Shown here: positions 21,533 to 31,820 of the stretch, piece by piece
Position numbering within the stretch: position 1 is the first letter of the stretch
Layout of the letters: each line of letters opens with the position of its first letter
Source of the DNA: Undaria pinnatifida
Lineage: Eukaryota > Sar > Phaeophyceae > Laminariales > Alariaceae
Reading direction: 5' to 3'
NCBI GenBank assembly: GCA_012845835.1
Contig: JABAKD010000023.1
Location: forward strand, 9,527,840 to 9,591,839
DNA length: 64,000 nucleotides
Program-made: the position numbers and the translations under genes
Notes under the pieces: model-generated
What the model was told of the DNA's origin: nothing
Seen by the model: only the letters and a program-made list of their open reading frames with translations
Databases searched by the model: none

Positions 21533-22240
21533 AATAAAAATACACTCCAGCTGTGAGATCGAAGATTTCGTCGAAACTCATCTTTGCAAGCTGTGTGTGA
21601 TACTCCGATCGCGCGTATTATTACGGGTTGTGTGTCCTCATAAAGGATATAGGTCGGCGACTCCCCTTGCAACTACAGTGTAGCTATCAGGATCAACAGG
21701 GTGATGTTAGGGAGTCTGTGCGCAGACACTATAAAACCCGCTTCTGAGGGGGACAAAATCTGACAGCTGCTGTGGAAGGAAATGCATCAGTTTATCAAGT
21801 GAATCCGGTAAGTCGAATAGCCGGTGAGGGGAGGGCGGAGGTTTTGGGGACATAGGGGCCTAATTTTGATCAAGAGGGAGCGGGAGATGGGACAGCTCAA
21901 TTGGTGCGTGGAAACTATTATTCCTTCTTGTGGGGCATGGGGGGAGGAGGTAGGGGGTGGGCGGGGGTGGGGGGTGGGGGGAGGGTTTAGATCGCATAGA
22001 TGTAGGATTTTGCTATACGCGTGGTGCTAGGTCCAGGCGATTTTGCGGGTGGTGGGGAAGGAGAGGGCGTTAGGGGCGGGGGGGGGGTGGAATTGCAGCA
22101 GCGGCATGGACGGCTCTAAAAAGGTCATAAGGTGATGTCCAGGGCGTGGAAGTGTTTATTACTCTGGCATATTTTGATACTAGGAGGGACGTTTGAGCAA
22201 GAGAGAGCGAGGAAAAAAACGAATGGGGGGGGAGGCGGGA
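21533..22240 (-). repeat. Dispersed repeat R3, long copy
   Basis: Read on the minus strand the conserved end is at 21533-21780, with the standard blocks (CACAGCTGGAGTGTA, AGCTTGCAAAGATGAG, CGATCGGAGTATCACAC, GTTGACCCTGATAGCTACAC, TATAGTGTCTGCGCACAG). It then continues about 460 bp further into a C-rich arm containing GACGTCC-like, CTTGATCAAAATTAGGCCCC and CGCCTGGACCTAGCACCACG blocks. Only this copy and those at 47.2-48.5 kb retain that arm. Confidence 0.75.
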
Positions 22241-22334
22241 AAGGGTTTTGAAGAGGCTACGGTCACATTTAATATAATGTCTGGCCAGGTTTTACTTTAT
22301 CAACCCCCCCATACATCGCGATCCGAAGAATAAC

Positions 22335-22450
22335 TGGAGAGTACCGTTCAAAATACATTTTTTCGCGCACTTACTTTTCGTATGTCACGCTCAGCATCCA
22401 TCCGCGTTCACGTCGAGGTGCTGAACGGATTGACCAACAACAACAGTCAG
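22335..22450 (-). repeat. Fragment of SINE-like family S2
   Basis: CGCTCAGCATCCATCCGCGTTCACGTCGAGGTGCTGAACGGA corresponds block by block to the S2 copies at 24.1 and 31.5 kb (CATCCGTCCGAGTTCACGTC, GATGTGCGGAACGGACACGG). The head region is missing. Confidence 0.5.
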
Positions 22451-22701
22451 TAGCCAGCGCAACTATTTTTGCCACCACACAACAAAGCGTTCGAAGCACT
22501 GCTGCCTTGACAATTTCACCTACCTTTACAAGTGCATCCACGTCTCGTGTGTGGGTGTAAATACACATGGAGTTAGTGGGGGATATTCATCATGCGGTCC
22601 TGAAAGATGGATCGTTGAAATTGGATTAATATACACGGAACGACTCCATGGAGCGGCGACGAAAAACACTGACAAAACAGTGTTTCTCGTGCTGCTGCGA
22701 T

Positions 22702-23430
22702 TTTTAAAAGCGACCACTCCGTTCGTTGTGCTTATTTTCTTTTTTTTTATGGTCTGGTCTATTTTGTTGTGTTCTCCTCACGCTGTACGCTAGCATTTCA
22801 CTTGCTTCATACCTCGATCAATTGTTATTGTTTGGTTAATTAATTATGTCTCACAGTCTGTGACCACATGAATATATGTTATATGTATCTCTCTAGGATG
22901 AAGAATCGGCACGTACACTAGGTTTAATGGTGTCGTTGGGTCCCCTCGAAGACAACGAACGCTCGAACGAAGGTATTTAACCGTGAAATCTGATGACGAA
23001 AAGCAACGACAAAGCAGTCTTACGACAATAGGCCAACGCTTCGAGGTGTGACCATGCAATTTTTAAAAGCGACCACTCCGTTCGTTGTCCTTATTTCCTA
23101 CTTTTTTATGGTCTGGTCTGTTTTGTTGTGTTCTCGTCACCCGGTACGCTAGCATTTCACTTGCTTCATACCTCGATCAATTGTGATGTTTGGTTTACTC
23201 TGTCTCACAGTCTGTGACCACATGAAAATATGTTGTACCTCTCTAGTATGAAGAATCGTCACGGATAGGTTTAATGGTGTCGTTGGGTAGGGAACGACCC
23301 CCCTCGAAGACAACGTACGCTCGAACAAAGGTATTTAACCGTGAAATCTGATGTTGAAAAGCAACGACAAAAAGTAGTCTTACGACAATAGGCCAATGCT
23401 TTGAGGTGTGACCATGAAAGAACGGTCCAT
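22702..23430 (+). repeat. Two-unit tandem duplication, period 359 bp
   Basis: TTTTAAAAGCGACCACTCCG occurs at 22702 and 23061. It is followed by TATGGTCTGGTCT, CGCTAGCATTTCACTTGCTTC, CTCACAGTCTGTGACCACATG and AGGTTTAATGGTGTCGTTGGG in both. Each unit ends in an S2-like piece (CGCTCGAACRAAGGTATTTAACCGTGAAA). The units are about 90 percent identical by eye, with indels. Confidence 0.8.
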
Positions 23431-23500
23431 GGGGACGAAATAAGAAGCCAATTTAAAAATGATGCCAACTTGGAAAGAAATGTTTTCCCGTATATATTTT

Positions 23501-23760
23501 AAAAAGTGAAATACACTCCAGTTGTGAGATCAAAGATATCGTCGAAACTCATCTTTGCAAGCTGTGTGTGATACTCCGATCGCGCGCATTACGAGTTGTG
23601 TGTCCTCATTAAGGATATTGGTCGGCGAACTAACTACAGTGTAGCTATCAGGGTCAACAGGGTGATTTTAGTCAGTCTGTGCGCGGAAACTACAAACCCG
23701 TTTCTTAGAGGGACAAAATCTGACAGCTGTGGAGGGAAACGTATCCTTTTATCAATTGAA
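23501..23760 (-). repeat. Dispersed repeat R3, copy
   Basis: The conserved terminus ACACTCCAGTTGTGAGATC starts the copy on the plus strand. It runs to the CAGCTGTGGAGGGAAACG block and then stops abruptly in A/T-rich sequence. The order and identity are as in the other R3 copies. Confidence 0.8.
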
Positions 23761-23794
23761 AAAATATTTTTTTCAAGCTCTGTTCATGCCAAGA

Positions 23795-24335
23795 TTCAAG
23801 AATAACTCGGGCGTATACTGCTCCCCCCCGAAAACAAATTATCGCTTGTCTCGCTCAGCACACGTGCCCGATCCCGGTCAGGTTCGGAACGAATACGGCA
23901 GGGCGAGGCGCGTTCGAGCCGCCCCCCCAGGACGTGTTTCATTCGTTCAAGCCCCGCAGACGTCAAGCAAAAACACGCTCGAGGGCATGCCACAGCAAAA
24001 TAAATAGAAAATATTAGCAGCTAGCTACCGTCTTGAAAATGTGACAATCTTGTAGATAATCCAGGCGCTGCAGACATCAAGATACGAACAAATTGACTGG
24101 AATTCCTCTTCGACATGCGGTATCTTTTTTTGTTGTTGCAACTTCTCGCGCTTGTCTCGCTCGGCATCCCTCCTCCTTGACGTCGATGTGCGGAACGGAC
24201 ACGGCAAGGCGAGGGGCGTTGGAGACACCCCCCAAGCCAGCGCTCGAACAAGATATGTGACCGAGAATTACAGTTCCGCGAGTCGCATACTTCGGCCGAG
24301 ACAAAAAAAAACTACTGACCGAATCCCTTAATCAA
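23795..24335 (-). mobile_element. Two SINE-like S2 elements in tandem
   Basis: Both units (about 23795-23995 and 24035-24335) read CTTGTCTCGCTCRGCA, GTCGGAACG/GTGCGGAACGG-type, ACGGCAAGGCGAGG and a GTTCAAGC/GCTCGAACAAG block on the plus strand. That is the reverse of the S2 orientation at 30.7 kb, where A-box and B-box motifs are visible. The second unit continues through GACCGAGAATTACAGTTCCGCG, which is shared with 31.6 kb. Confidence 0.6.
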
Positions 24336-24353
24336 AAGAACGATCACATATAA

Positions 24354-24815
24354 ATGGTGCCAAAACCGTCAGATTTATCCCCTCGAAAGGATTTATAGCT
24401 TACATGCACAAATTGCCCCCTTCCCCCCCCCCCCCCCCCCCCCCCTCCAAACCCGCTCGCTTTTGATCAAAACCAGGCCCCCACGTCCTTCAAAACTCCG
24501 CCCCACCCGCCTCACCGGTTATTCGAACTACAAGATTCACTTGATAAAAGGATACATTTCCCTTCACAGCTGTCAGATTTTGTCCCCCTCAGAAACGGGT
24601 TTTATAGTTTCCGCGCACAGACTGACTAAAATCATCCTGTTGACCCTGATAGCTACACTGTAGTTGTAAGGGGAGTCGCCGACCTATATCCTTAATGAGG
24701 ACACACAACTCGTAATGCGCGCGATCGGAGTATCACACACAGCTTGCAAAGATGAGTTTCGACGAAATCTTCGATCTCACAGCTGGAGTGTATTTCCATT
24801 TTTTATAATATACAT
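24354..24815 (+). repeat. Dispersed repeat R3, long copy with C-run
   Basis: It starts at AAAACCGTCAGATTTATCCCC, passes through a 23-base C tract (24423-24445), CTTTTGATCAAAACCAGGCCCCC and CACTTGATAAAAGGATACATT, then the full conserved end to TTTTTTATAATATACATATA. The C-run separates the tandem GATAA unit from the GATCAAAAC unit, as it does at 48.1 kb. Confidence 0.8.
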
Positions 24816-24999
24816 ATATATATATATATGCGTACAGCTAGTAGTGCACGTGCAGTAGCCCATACCCACAGGAGGAATGTCCGGCCATGTGTGAGGTGAA
24901 CAACGACGGTGGTAGTCAAAAAACGATATTATTCTCTGTGGGGCATGGAGCTTATCACGAATTTTCGAAGAACGATCGTGGGATTTCCCGTACTGGACT

Positions 25000-27190
25000 A
25001 TCATCGTCGACCTCGCCCAGATAGTTACTGGTTGACATCAGATTGTGCTACGCTTCCCCCTTCCGTACACGCCAACTTTTTTTCTCTTGTACCTGGTACT
25101 ATATTATCGCCTTCAAGTGGAATCAGCGTTATTCCTTGGTACCCACAGCGCTCGTCAGCTTCACGTGCATTGTGTTTTTGTGGCTTCCGTGCAAGCTGCA
25201 TTAGTAGTAGCCGCTTTCCGCGATGTTCTCTTCAACACCAACGTTAATCACACAAGGTTTAGTTGACGCCGTCCGCAAAAATGCACCCCACCGCTTGCAG
25301 AGATGCTTATCGCGACGCTAAGTTTGTAGATATCGCAGATGACTTGCTGTTTAGAATACTCTAATAACGTGATTTGCCTAATCAGTGCTTAATGAAACTA
25401 CTAGGAATAAATACCTCCATCGTATGATAGCACGTGTCAGAACGCAGAACGCACCCGACATCGAAACCACATTATTGAACAAGGGTCGTGTGCCCTGAAT
25501 TTTAGAAAATATCTTTTCAAAAACACCTATTAATAGTACATATCTTATCGTATCAGGGGTCTATAAAAACACAACAAAACAACTGATGAAATATACTCAA
25601 GTACCAGGTAATTTTTTTCTGAATTAGGCGACCCATTCCGCGAATACGAGTCCACCTATTAGCTAAAAGCAATTTGCTTGCGAGTACCGCCGATAGAATT
25701 TTCTCCGTGGCCCATCGGCTGCAGCGAGAGGCGTCTACTCCTTTCTCACTGGGCGGCCAGCGCACACGCGAGGAAGGTCGGAATGCCCTTCCGCCCCCAG
25801 CAGGCCGCCTGGACAAAGGTGGGGCTCCTGCTCTATTATTGTGTAGAAGCGATGCACAAAATGGTACACGAAGGAATGCGTGTACCAGTTTGTCTCCGAA
25901 AATAACTGCCGGCTTAATACATATTGATATGCACAACGGCCCTAAGTCAGAGAACGATTTCACGGGAAGCCATGGTCGACCGTCTTCGCCGTATGCGGCC
26001 TTTCGTTCGTCAGCACAAGGGCCATGTCAGACAGATGAGGACGACTAGTGGGCCAGGTCTTGAAAGCACAAACTGTGTGTAGTAGGTAGGAAGGCTGACC
26101 ACGAGAGGTTTCAACATTAGAGGTACTGCACGTTGAAGGCTGACCATGAAAAACCGTTCCCAAGTGTACTGTTGTAGATCGAGGTAAACCTTTAAGAACT
26201 AGTTTCAACGTTGAACGGCGGCGCTAGAGGAAGGGGAATACGACGCGTGTTGACCGTGCTGATCATTGCCACGCGGAGGGTCTAGGGGGTAAGCTTCATG
26301 AGTTTCTTCGGCTTCACTTGACAGGGGCATGGGGATATATATGCCGTCGTATCTGTTTCTCGCGATACCCTACTGAACATGAGGCATATAACTAGTTTAA
26401 CGAGGAGCCTAGCCTCAAAAATAATATTGTCCTCCTCTACCGTACGTAGACCCCAGCTACAATATATGTGTACGAAGCACTAGTTTTTTTCCCAAAGGAA
26501 AGCGTCATTTTTCTGAAGTTCACATGTCTCCTTAATAACCAATTATCGCCGGAACTTTACATTTTGTGCTTTGCTCTTACCTTCCATAGGTTTTATTTAA
26601 TACCTATGATAGAGGCCATGACATTGTTTATTGATTGGGTGTTGCATTCGCATTGTTAGGGGAATGGGTTTGTTGCTGCTGTTGTTGTATACAGCTCCTC
26701 TTCAAGATAGGCAAGGAAGGGATCTTTCGGGGGGGAAAAAAAATCACTATTTTCACCCAACGTGCGCGTACTGCGCCCATACCACCACGGTAAGAACTGC
26801 TCTCCTTTTCATCCGAACGTTCTTCGGACCCCGCTTTGACGCCTGAGAATGTGTGGAACTATCAGTGAGTACGAAAATGGTTTAGGATATTATTGTTTAG
26901 ATAGAGCTAGAAGAGCGCATGTACCTGTGGTTGGTCGGGTTGCGCGGACGAAGAATGGCTGCCGATGTTGTTCCCGGTACTTTTACCTCGTCATACAATT
27001 TGTAGGAGCTCAGAAGAACATCTTACTGCACCCCAGAATGTGTAGCGCGGGATGACTCAGTGACGACAGCTCGTGTCCACTGTATGTAGTAGTCTTACGC
27101 ACCAATCGCGTTCCGACGGGATTTTGAGTAGTCATTCTTAGAGGAGCGAGTCATTCAGAAACGATTTCGCTAAGAACACGTTCTACGACT
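25000..27190. other. Mostly unassigned; one R4 fragment
   Basis: At 26900-27058, GTTGGTCGGGTTGCGCGGACGAA, TAGGAGCTCAGAAGAACATC and TGCACCCCAGAATG...GGGATGACTC are the right half of an R4 element. An R1-like right end (CCTCCATCGTATGATAGCACG) lies at 25409-25435. Around 25670-26050 the base composition rises, and both strands have open frames over 120 codons. None starts with a convincing ATG or shows a recognisable domain. Confidence 0.4.
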
Positions 27191-27230
27191 ACCTTCAATA
27201 TCGTTCGTAGCACGTCCCCACGACATACAC

Positions 27231-27586
27231 ACTTTTGATCAAAATCAGGCCCCCACGTCCTTAAAAAACTCCGCCCTCCCATCACCACTTTTTCGACTCA
27301 CAGTATTCACTTGATAAACGGACGCATTTCCTTCCACAGCTGACAGATTTTGTCCCCCTCAAAAACGGGTTTTATAGCTTCCGCGCACAGATCGCCTAAC
27401 ATCACCCTGTTGACCCTGATAGCTACAACACTGTAGTTGCAAGGGGAGTCGCCGACCTATATCCTTAATGAGGACACACAACCCGTAATACGCGCGATCG
27501 GAGTATCACACACAGCTTGCAAAGATGAGTTTCGACAAAATTCTCGATATCACACCTGGACTGTATTTTAATTTTTATAATATACT
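27231..27586 (+). repeat. Dispersed repeat R3, copy
   Basis: It runs from CTTTTGATCAAAATCAGGCCC to GGACTGTATTTTAATTTTTATAATATA with all intermediate blocks. There is a small CAACACTG duplication in the GATAGCTACACTG block. Confidence 0.85.
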
Positions 27587-27771
27587 TTTTCACGACCCAG
27601 CGGGATCTTGTATATCAGGTCACAAGTTCTATACCGATCTCAAGATTTTTATACATGATACCTGGTGCTACTTCTGCTGCATCCAAACGTAAAACAGAAA
27701 TACTCCTAGTTCGGGCCAGGCTCAGAGTCTCCTGCGGGGCAGAGCTTTTATTGTCTTGAAAAAAGACATGG

Positions 27772-28008
27772 TTTTAATCAGGAAACTACTCGGTAGATAG
27801 ATGAGAACGGCCTTTTGTGCGACATGTCAGCAGAGTTTCAGCGACAAAAAGAAGGCAAGTTCCAAGATAACAATATCTTCGAGGGTATCTTTTTAATCAG
27901 GAAACTACTCGGTAGATAGATGAGAACGGCCTTTTGTGCGACATGTCAGCTGAGTTTCAGCGACAAAAAAAGGCAAGTTCCAAGATAACAATATCTTCGA
28001 GGGTATCA
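27772..28008 (+). repeat. Two-unit tandem duplication, 119 bp
   Basis: TTTTAATCAGGAAACTACTC begins at 27772 and 27891. The copies differ at about two sites (CAGCAGAG versus CAGCTGAG, and a 3-base indel), so the duplication is recent. Confidence 0.9.
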
Positions 28009-28617
28009 GAAGTAGTCACACCCACTCTCAAAACATGGGCATGCAGCGATGGCCTAGTGGGCCAAGCCACGTGCCCCGCGCCACCCCCAAAAAACGCTAC
28101 TGCATTACCACACCGAGTAGATCTATTGGGCGCACAGCACACATTTCATCAGTATCAAGAAATAAGTTTTTAGCGTTTCGTGGAAAGGTCGAGAGTTTCA
28201 ATATCGTAACGCCCGGTTAGGTATCGTCTCGTTCGCGCTGTGGCTGTATACTTCGGGCGTGATATAACCTTTGTTCAAGAATACCTAATGAATTAATGGA
28301 GGGTTATGTTGGCCGTTGTCGCCGTTGCACGAGAGAAGCCGAAGAGTCCCATTTAAACCACAGGCTTTGAGCGTCTTTGAAGTATCTCGAGCTGAGGTAC
28401 ACTTCTCGGTGCGCTGTTTCCTGGACGTGCCTCACCTTGCTCGTCTCTCCCGACCATGCTAAAGGGTAGGCATCGGTCTCGTGCTCGCGTCGTCTCCCTG
28501 CAGAGTGCGGTCTTTTTGCTGTTGTTGTCGATTTATCAAATTGTATTCCTCCTGCACGTACAGTCTAGACTAAAAGGAAGAACATTCTGCCATATGATTA
28601 TCAATTTTTTTACACGA

Positions 28618-28755
28618 GGGCTCCGCATGGGCGCCGGCATTCACCGGCGCCCATGCTTCGGGTAGGGCAAGGTAGCACTTCGACAAGTTGAGGTGTAGCT
28701 GTCCGATTTGGCATTCATTGAACTTTAAAGTAATGCCAAAAGTTTAATACAAACA
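28618..28755 (+). ncRNA. Conserved hairpin element, copy 1
   Basis: A perfect 13-bp inverted repeat, GCATGGGCGCCGG at 28625-28637 and CCGGCGCCCATGC at 28644-28656, has a 6-base loop. It is preceded by GGCTCC and followed by TTCGGGTAGGGCA and AGCACTTCGA. A second copy lies at 61338-61505 with the same flanks. The stems differ by a paired C-G to T-A change, the pattern expected if base pairing is under selection. A trailing GTAATGCCAAAAGTTTAATA block is also shared. I cannot tell an RNA gene from a structured end of a mobile element. Confidence 0.45.
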
Positions 28756-28899
28756 TGGGATCATGAAAGTCACAATGACAAAAGAACACCGTAATATAAA
28801 AAAAAAGGCAAGGATATAGGCGAAACACACTGTTGTTAAATGCGCCGTCAAGTAAAAGTTGGCGCATATCAAACAAAAATACCGAAAAGAGTATTGAGA

Positions 28900-29700
28900 A
28901 CCTGCGTCGCCTCTAGGTGAAACCAAAGAAGAACTTGGCATTAATGAAGAGACTGCACTGCTGCCCCCGTGGCAATGGAGGTTCGAAGTCGACAGGATGC
29001 AAAGTCGGTTTGCATCAAACGTCGACATGGGGCTATGTCAGCCGGCGAGGTTTTGGAAGAAGATATATTCGCTTATTACCTGAAGGCAGTCAGTCGCATT
29101 GGTTGGTCTGCGTGGTCACGGGCGGGGAGGAAAACAATAAGAGGGAAGCGATCTCTCGTTGCGGTGGCGTTGTCCGAGATATGTGCGAGGGTGGCTTTCC
29201 TCGTACGGGAGGTTGGCGTAGCGCTCTTCTCTGTTTTTACTCGGAAAGGCGGGATATGTGTGTCTGCTGTCTTTGCTTCGCGGGTGTTTTCACGTTGTCG
29301 AAATCGGACGCGTCCCTTCAATACATAACATCCGGGGGTGTCTCTTCCACGACGACTGCTGACAGTGACGTGCGTATTTCCTAAAGACCAACATATCATT
29401 TACTGGTACGAGTATCAGTTTTTTTTCGTTTCGAACTACGCGCATAGCGGAAAGGTCGACGTTTGTTTTTTTTCATTCCCGACTGAAAGTCCAACTTCAG
29501 AAAACAAAATAGGTGAAGACAATCTAGTGCCTGGTACCAGATATCTTCTTTCAGGGTGAACTATTAATAAGTACTTCACCAAAAAATAGTTAATCTGATA
29601 AATAATGTTTTTCGCCTAGGGAGACGAATGGACATAGAATACGTAGGGGTGCTGTGTGTTGTAGTAATAGTATAGACTACATTTGCAATTATTTTTTTCA
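28900..29700. other. Open frames of unknown status
   Basis: Between 28917 and 29400 two overlapping plus-strand frames exceed 115 codons, as does one minus-strand frame. None carries a motif I recognise, and the protein readings are rich in Cys, Arg and Ser in the way of non-coding frames. I would not annotate a gene here without expression data. Confidence 0.3.
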
Positions 29701-29704
29701 TCCC

Positions 29705-30028
29705 ATTTATTGTCCTCGCACCACTCGCGCGCTCCCTCCCAGTGGTAACTCAGATTCAGGCTCACATAGCGGGCCCTCCTCTTCCCTCCCCACTTCGGCA
29801 CGTGCCTTCATTTTTAAAGATAGAACAAGCCAGCTTTTTCTTACCTCGTCGACTCGCGTCGAATTGTACCTACCCACGCTGCTATGCGCTCTCAGCAGTT
29901 GATCCCTTTTTTTGCATTTTCGCAAATAAAGTCAAATCTCATCGTCGTGGTGGGAATCAAACTCAAGCACAAACAAACGTTAGTAGTATGCGAGGACAAA
30001 ATCACTAGACCACCGGGGCGGCCGGCTG
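29705..30028 (-). mobile_element. SINE-like element S1 (tRNA-derived), best copy
   Basis: On the minus strand the head begins GCCCCGGTGGTCTAGTGATT (A box) and about 45 bases later has TTGAGTTTGATTCCCACC (B box), a normal tRNA-like spacing. A body of about 230 bp follows, with GGGATCAACTGCTGAGAGCG, GTCGACGAGGTAAG, AAAATGAAGGCACGTGCCG and CTCTGTTACC-like blocks ending at GGGAGGGAGCGCGCG. The same order occurs at 50076-50376 (minus) and 34240-34560 (plus). It therefore spread as a unit, probably with help from a LINE partner absent here. Confidence 0.7.
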
Positions 30029-30165
30029 ACAATTGATAAAAACAAAACAGGATCTTCGCAAAAAGTTTACATTCCCCCGTATTGTATGAGGTATTACGAT
30101 GGTCGACGCTGCGTTAGCAAGAGAGGTCTTGCCTGTGGCGTTAGTCAACAACATTGTTTACTGAT

Positions 30166-30216
30166 GGAGCCTGTCCTGTGACCACAGACTCGATTATGCG
30201 AGTTATTGTGACAACA
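30166..30216 (+). repeat. 51-bp conserved motif, copy 1 (partner at 56214-56264)
   Basis: GGAGCCTGTCCTGTGACCAC, then ACTCGATTATGCGAGT (a 5-bp hairpin) and TTATTGTGACAACA. The partner copy agrees at 47 of 51 positions, while the flanks are unrelated. Confidence 0.6.
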
Positions 30217-30373
30217 AGAACAACAATAACAACAACAGCAACAACTGCTCTTGAAGCTCAAAATTTAAAACCAGCGTACCAGGTATATTATATATCGTCG
30301 ACTATTTTAATACAGATTATTTCTTGCTGTATCATCGATTGCCCGCGCCAGACGACATGTTGTCAAGAAGATA

Positions 30374-30388
30374 CCTACCACTACTACA

Positions 30389-30423
<35 letters not shown>

Positions 30424-30424
30424 A

Positions 30425-30456
<32 letters not shown>

Positions 30457-30561
30457 CACTACTACTACTGCTACTACTACAACTACTACTACTGCTGCTA
30501 CTACTACTACTACCACTACTACTACTGCTACTACTACTACTACTACTACAACTACTACTAC
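30374..30561. repeat. (CTA)n microsatellite
   Basis: Almost 190 bp of CTA/ACT units occur with CAA, CCA and CTG interruptions. The Tyr-, Leu- and Val-rich frames are artefacts. Confidence 0.92.
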
Positions 30562-30654
30562 ACTAATAGATAGCTGCTGTGTCATCGATTAGTGCGCCAA
30601 GCGTTGACCCGTTCTCGGGAAAAGAACTGACCAGGAATCCAAAATACGAAATCG

Positions 30655-30820
30655 CCTCCGTTATTCTCGGATGTGTTCCTTACCTCCCGTACGTAGTATG
30701 CGTTCACGATAAGGTATAGGGGACGGACAAGGAAGGCGTTGGACAGCGCCCTTCGACCAAAGTGACTTGACCGAGAAATCCTACAGCACACTGAGCTACT
30801 TAATCACTTGACTCAGTATC
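30655..30820 (-). mobile_element. SINE-like element S2 with tRNA-like head
   Basis: On the minus strand GATTAAGTAGCTCAGTGTGC is a clear A-box/D-arm sequence. CACTTTGGTCGAAGGGC about 30 bases later resembles a B box, followed by GCGCTGTCCAACGCC. The TCTCGGTC and CCAACGCC blocks are shared with 24.2 kb and 31.5 kb. Confidence 0.6.
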
Positions 30821-30884
30821 TCAGTCACGGGAGTGCTCCATAATATGTTAAACTACCAAAATGTCGTCAGCACGCACGCTCGAA

Positions 30885-30985
30885 AAAGACAAATATCAAG
30901 GCGGTGATAATCGAATTCACGACACAGCACTACACCCTGTCACGTGACTCAGAAACTCAGTGGGTTATGCCAAAATACCCAACGA
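30885..30985 (-). repeat. tRNA-like repeat
   Basis: On the minus strand CCCACTGAGTTTCTGAGTCACGTG is followed by TGTCGTGAATTCGATTATCACC, resembling A and B boxes. The acceptor and anticodon stems do not form, so it is a tRNA-derived repeat, not a tRNA. Confidence 0.4.
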
Positions 30986-31149
30986 ATTCGTCCGTTTCGA
31001 GTATTATTGTCACCGACTTCGTAGGAGGGATCTCCGGAGATTTCCCCTCTCCACGCACTACAGCAGTTAGTAGCACTCATAATAAGAACACTAACAGCTA
31101 TCAAGACCATTCAAAATGTCTCCAGCGCACGCTCTTGAATACCAAATAT

Positions 31150-31238
31150 GGTCAGGGTGAGAATCGTACCCACTACACCTCCTTCGTTGGTTACATAGCA
31201 CTACTATATACCCACTGAGCCAGAAGGCAACGCCAAAA
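31150..31238 (-). repeat. tRNA-like repeat
   Basis: On the minus strand TTCTGGCTCAGTGGGTATAT matches an A box/D-arm and GTAGTGGGTACGATTCTCACCC a B box with a 5-bp T-stem. GGCGTTG at the 5' side does not pair with the 3' acceptor region, so it is a pseudo-tRNA or SINE head. Confidence 0.5.
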
Positions 31239-31279
31239 ATCAGCAGTGGTGGTAGCTATATACGATAGGGCAAACGCTT

Positions 31280-31660
31280 CGAGGCCGCCATGAAAAAGCG
31301 ACGCCGGGAAAAAAATTAGATTCCAATTTGGAAAATATGCCAATTTGGAAACGATGTCCCTTATTTATTCGTTCAAGCTCTAGACTACATATGCCGTGAT
31401 TCAGTAATAGCTCGGTCGTATACCGCCCACAAAGTAAAAAAAAATAAAGCGCAACTCTTGCTTGTCTCGATGGCATCCGTCCGAGTTCACGTCGATGTGC
31501 GGAACGGACACGGCAGGGCGAGGGGCGTTGGAGTCGCTCCTTGAAGAAGACGGCGCTCGAACGAAGCTATTTGACCGAGAATTCCAGTTCCCCGAATCGC
31601 ATACTTATGCCGAGACGAAAAAGAACTCCTGACCGACTCCCTGAAACAAAAGAATGATCA
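31280..31660 (-). mobile_element. SINE-like element S2
   Basis: Plus-strand blocks CTTGTCTCGATGGCATCCGT, GTGCGGAACGGACACGGCAG, GGCGAGGGGCGTTGGAG, CGGCGCTCGAACGAAGC and GACCGAGAATTCCAGTTCC occur in the same order at 24140-24335. An R3 copy is joined directly to its right edge. Confidence 0.65.
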
Positions 31661-31667
31661 TATATAT

Positions 31668-31820
31668 GTAATTGCAAGGGGAGTCGCCGACCTATATCCT
31701 TAATGAGGACACACAGCCCGTAATACGCGCGATCAGGGTATCACACACAGCTTGCAAAGATGAGTTTCGACAAAATATTCGATCTCACAGCTGGAGTGTA
31801 TTTCAATTTTTATAATATAC
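31668..31820 (+). repeat. Dispersed repeat R3, short copy
   Basis: It begins at GTAATTGCAAGGGGAGTCGCC and keeps the full conserved end to TTTCAATTTTTATAATATA. It differs from its relatives by a few substitutions only. Confidence 0.82.

Noticed and set aside
28917-29384. 155-codon plus-strand frame
   Set aside because: It overlaps two other long frames, is rich in Cys and Arg like other chance frames here, and carries no motif.
30307-30585. Polyvaline, polyleucine and polytyrosine frames
   Set aside because: They are translations of the CTA microsatellite. The same applies to the GTA array at 18.1-18.5 kb and the GGT array at 8.4 kb.
31150-31238. Functional tRNA gene
   Set aside because: The A- and B-box sequences are good, but acceptor and anticodon stems cannot be formed, so I treat it as a tRNA-derived repeat.
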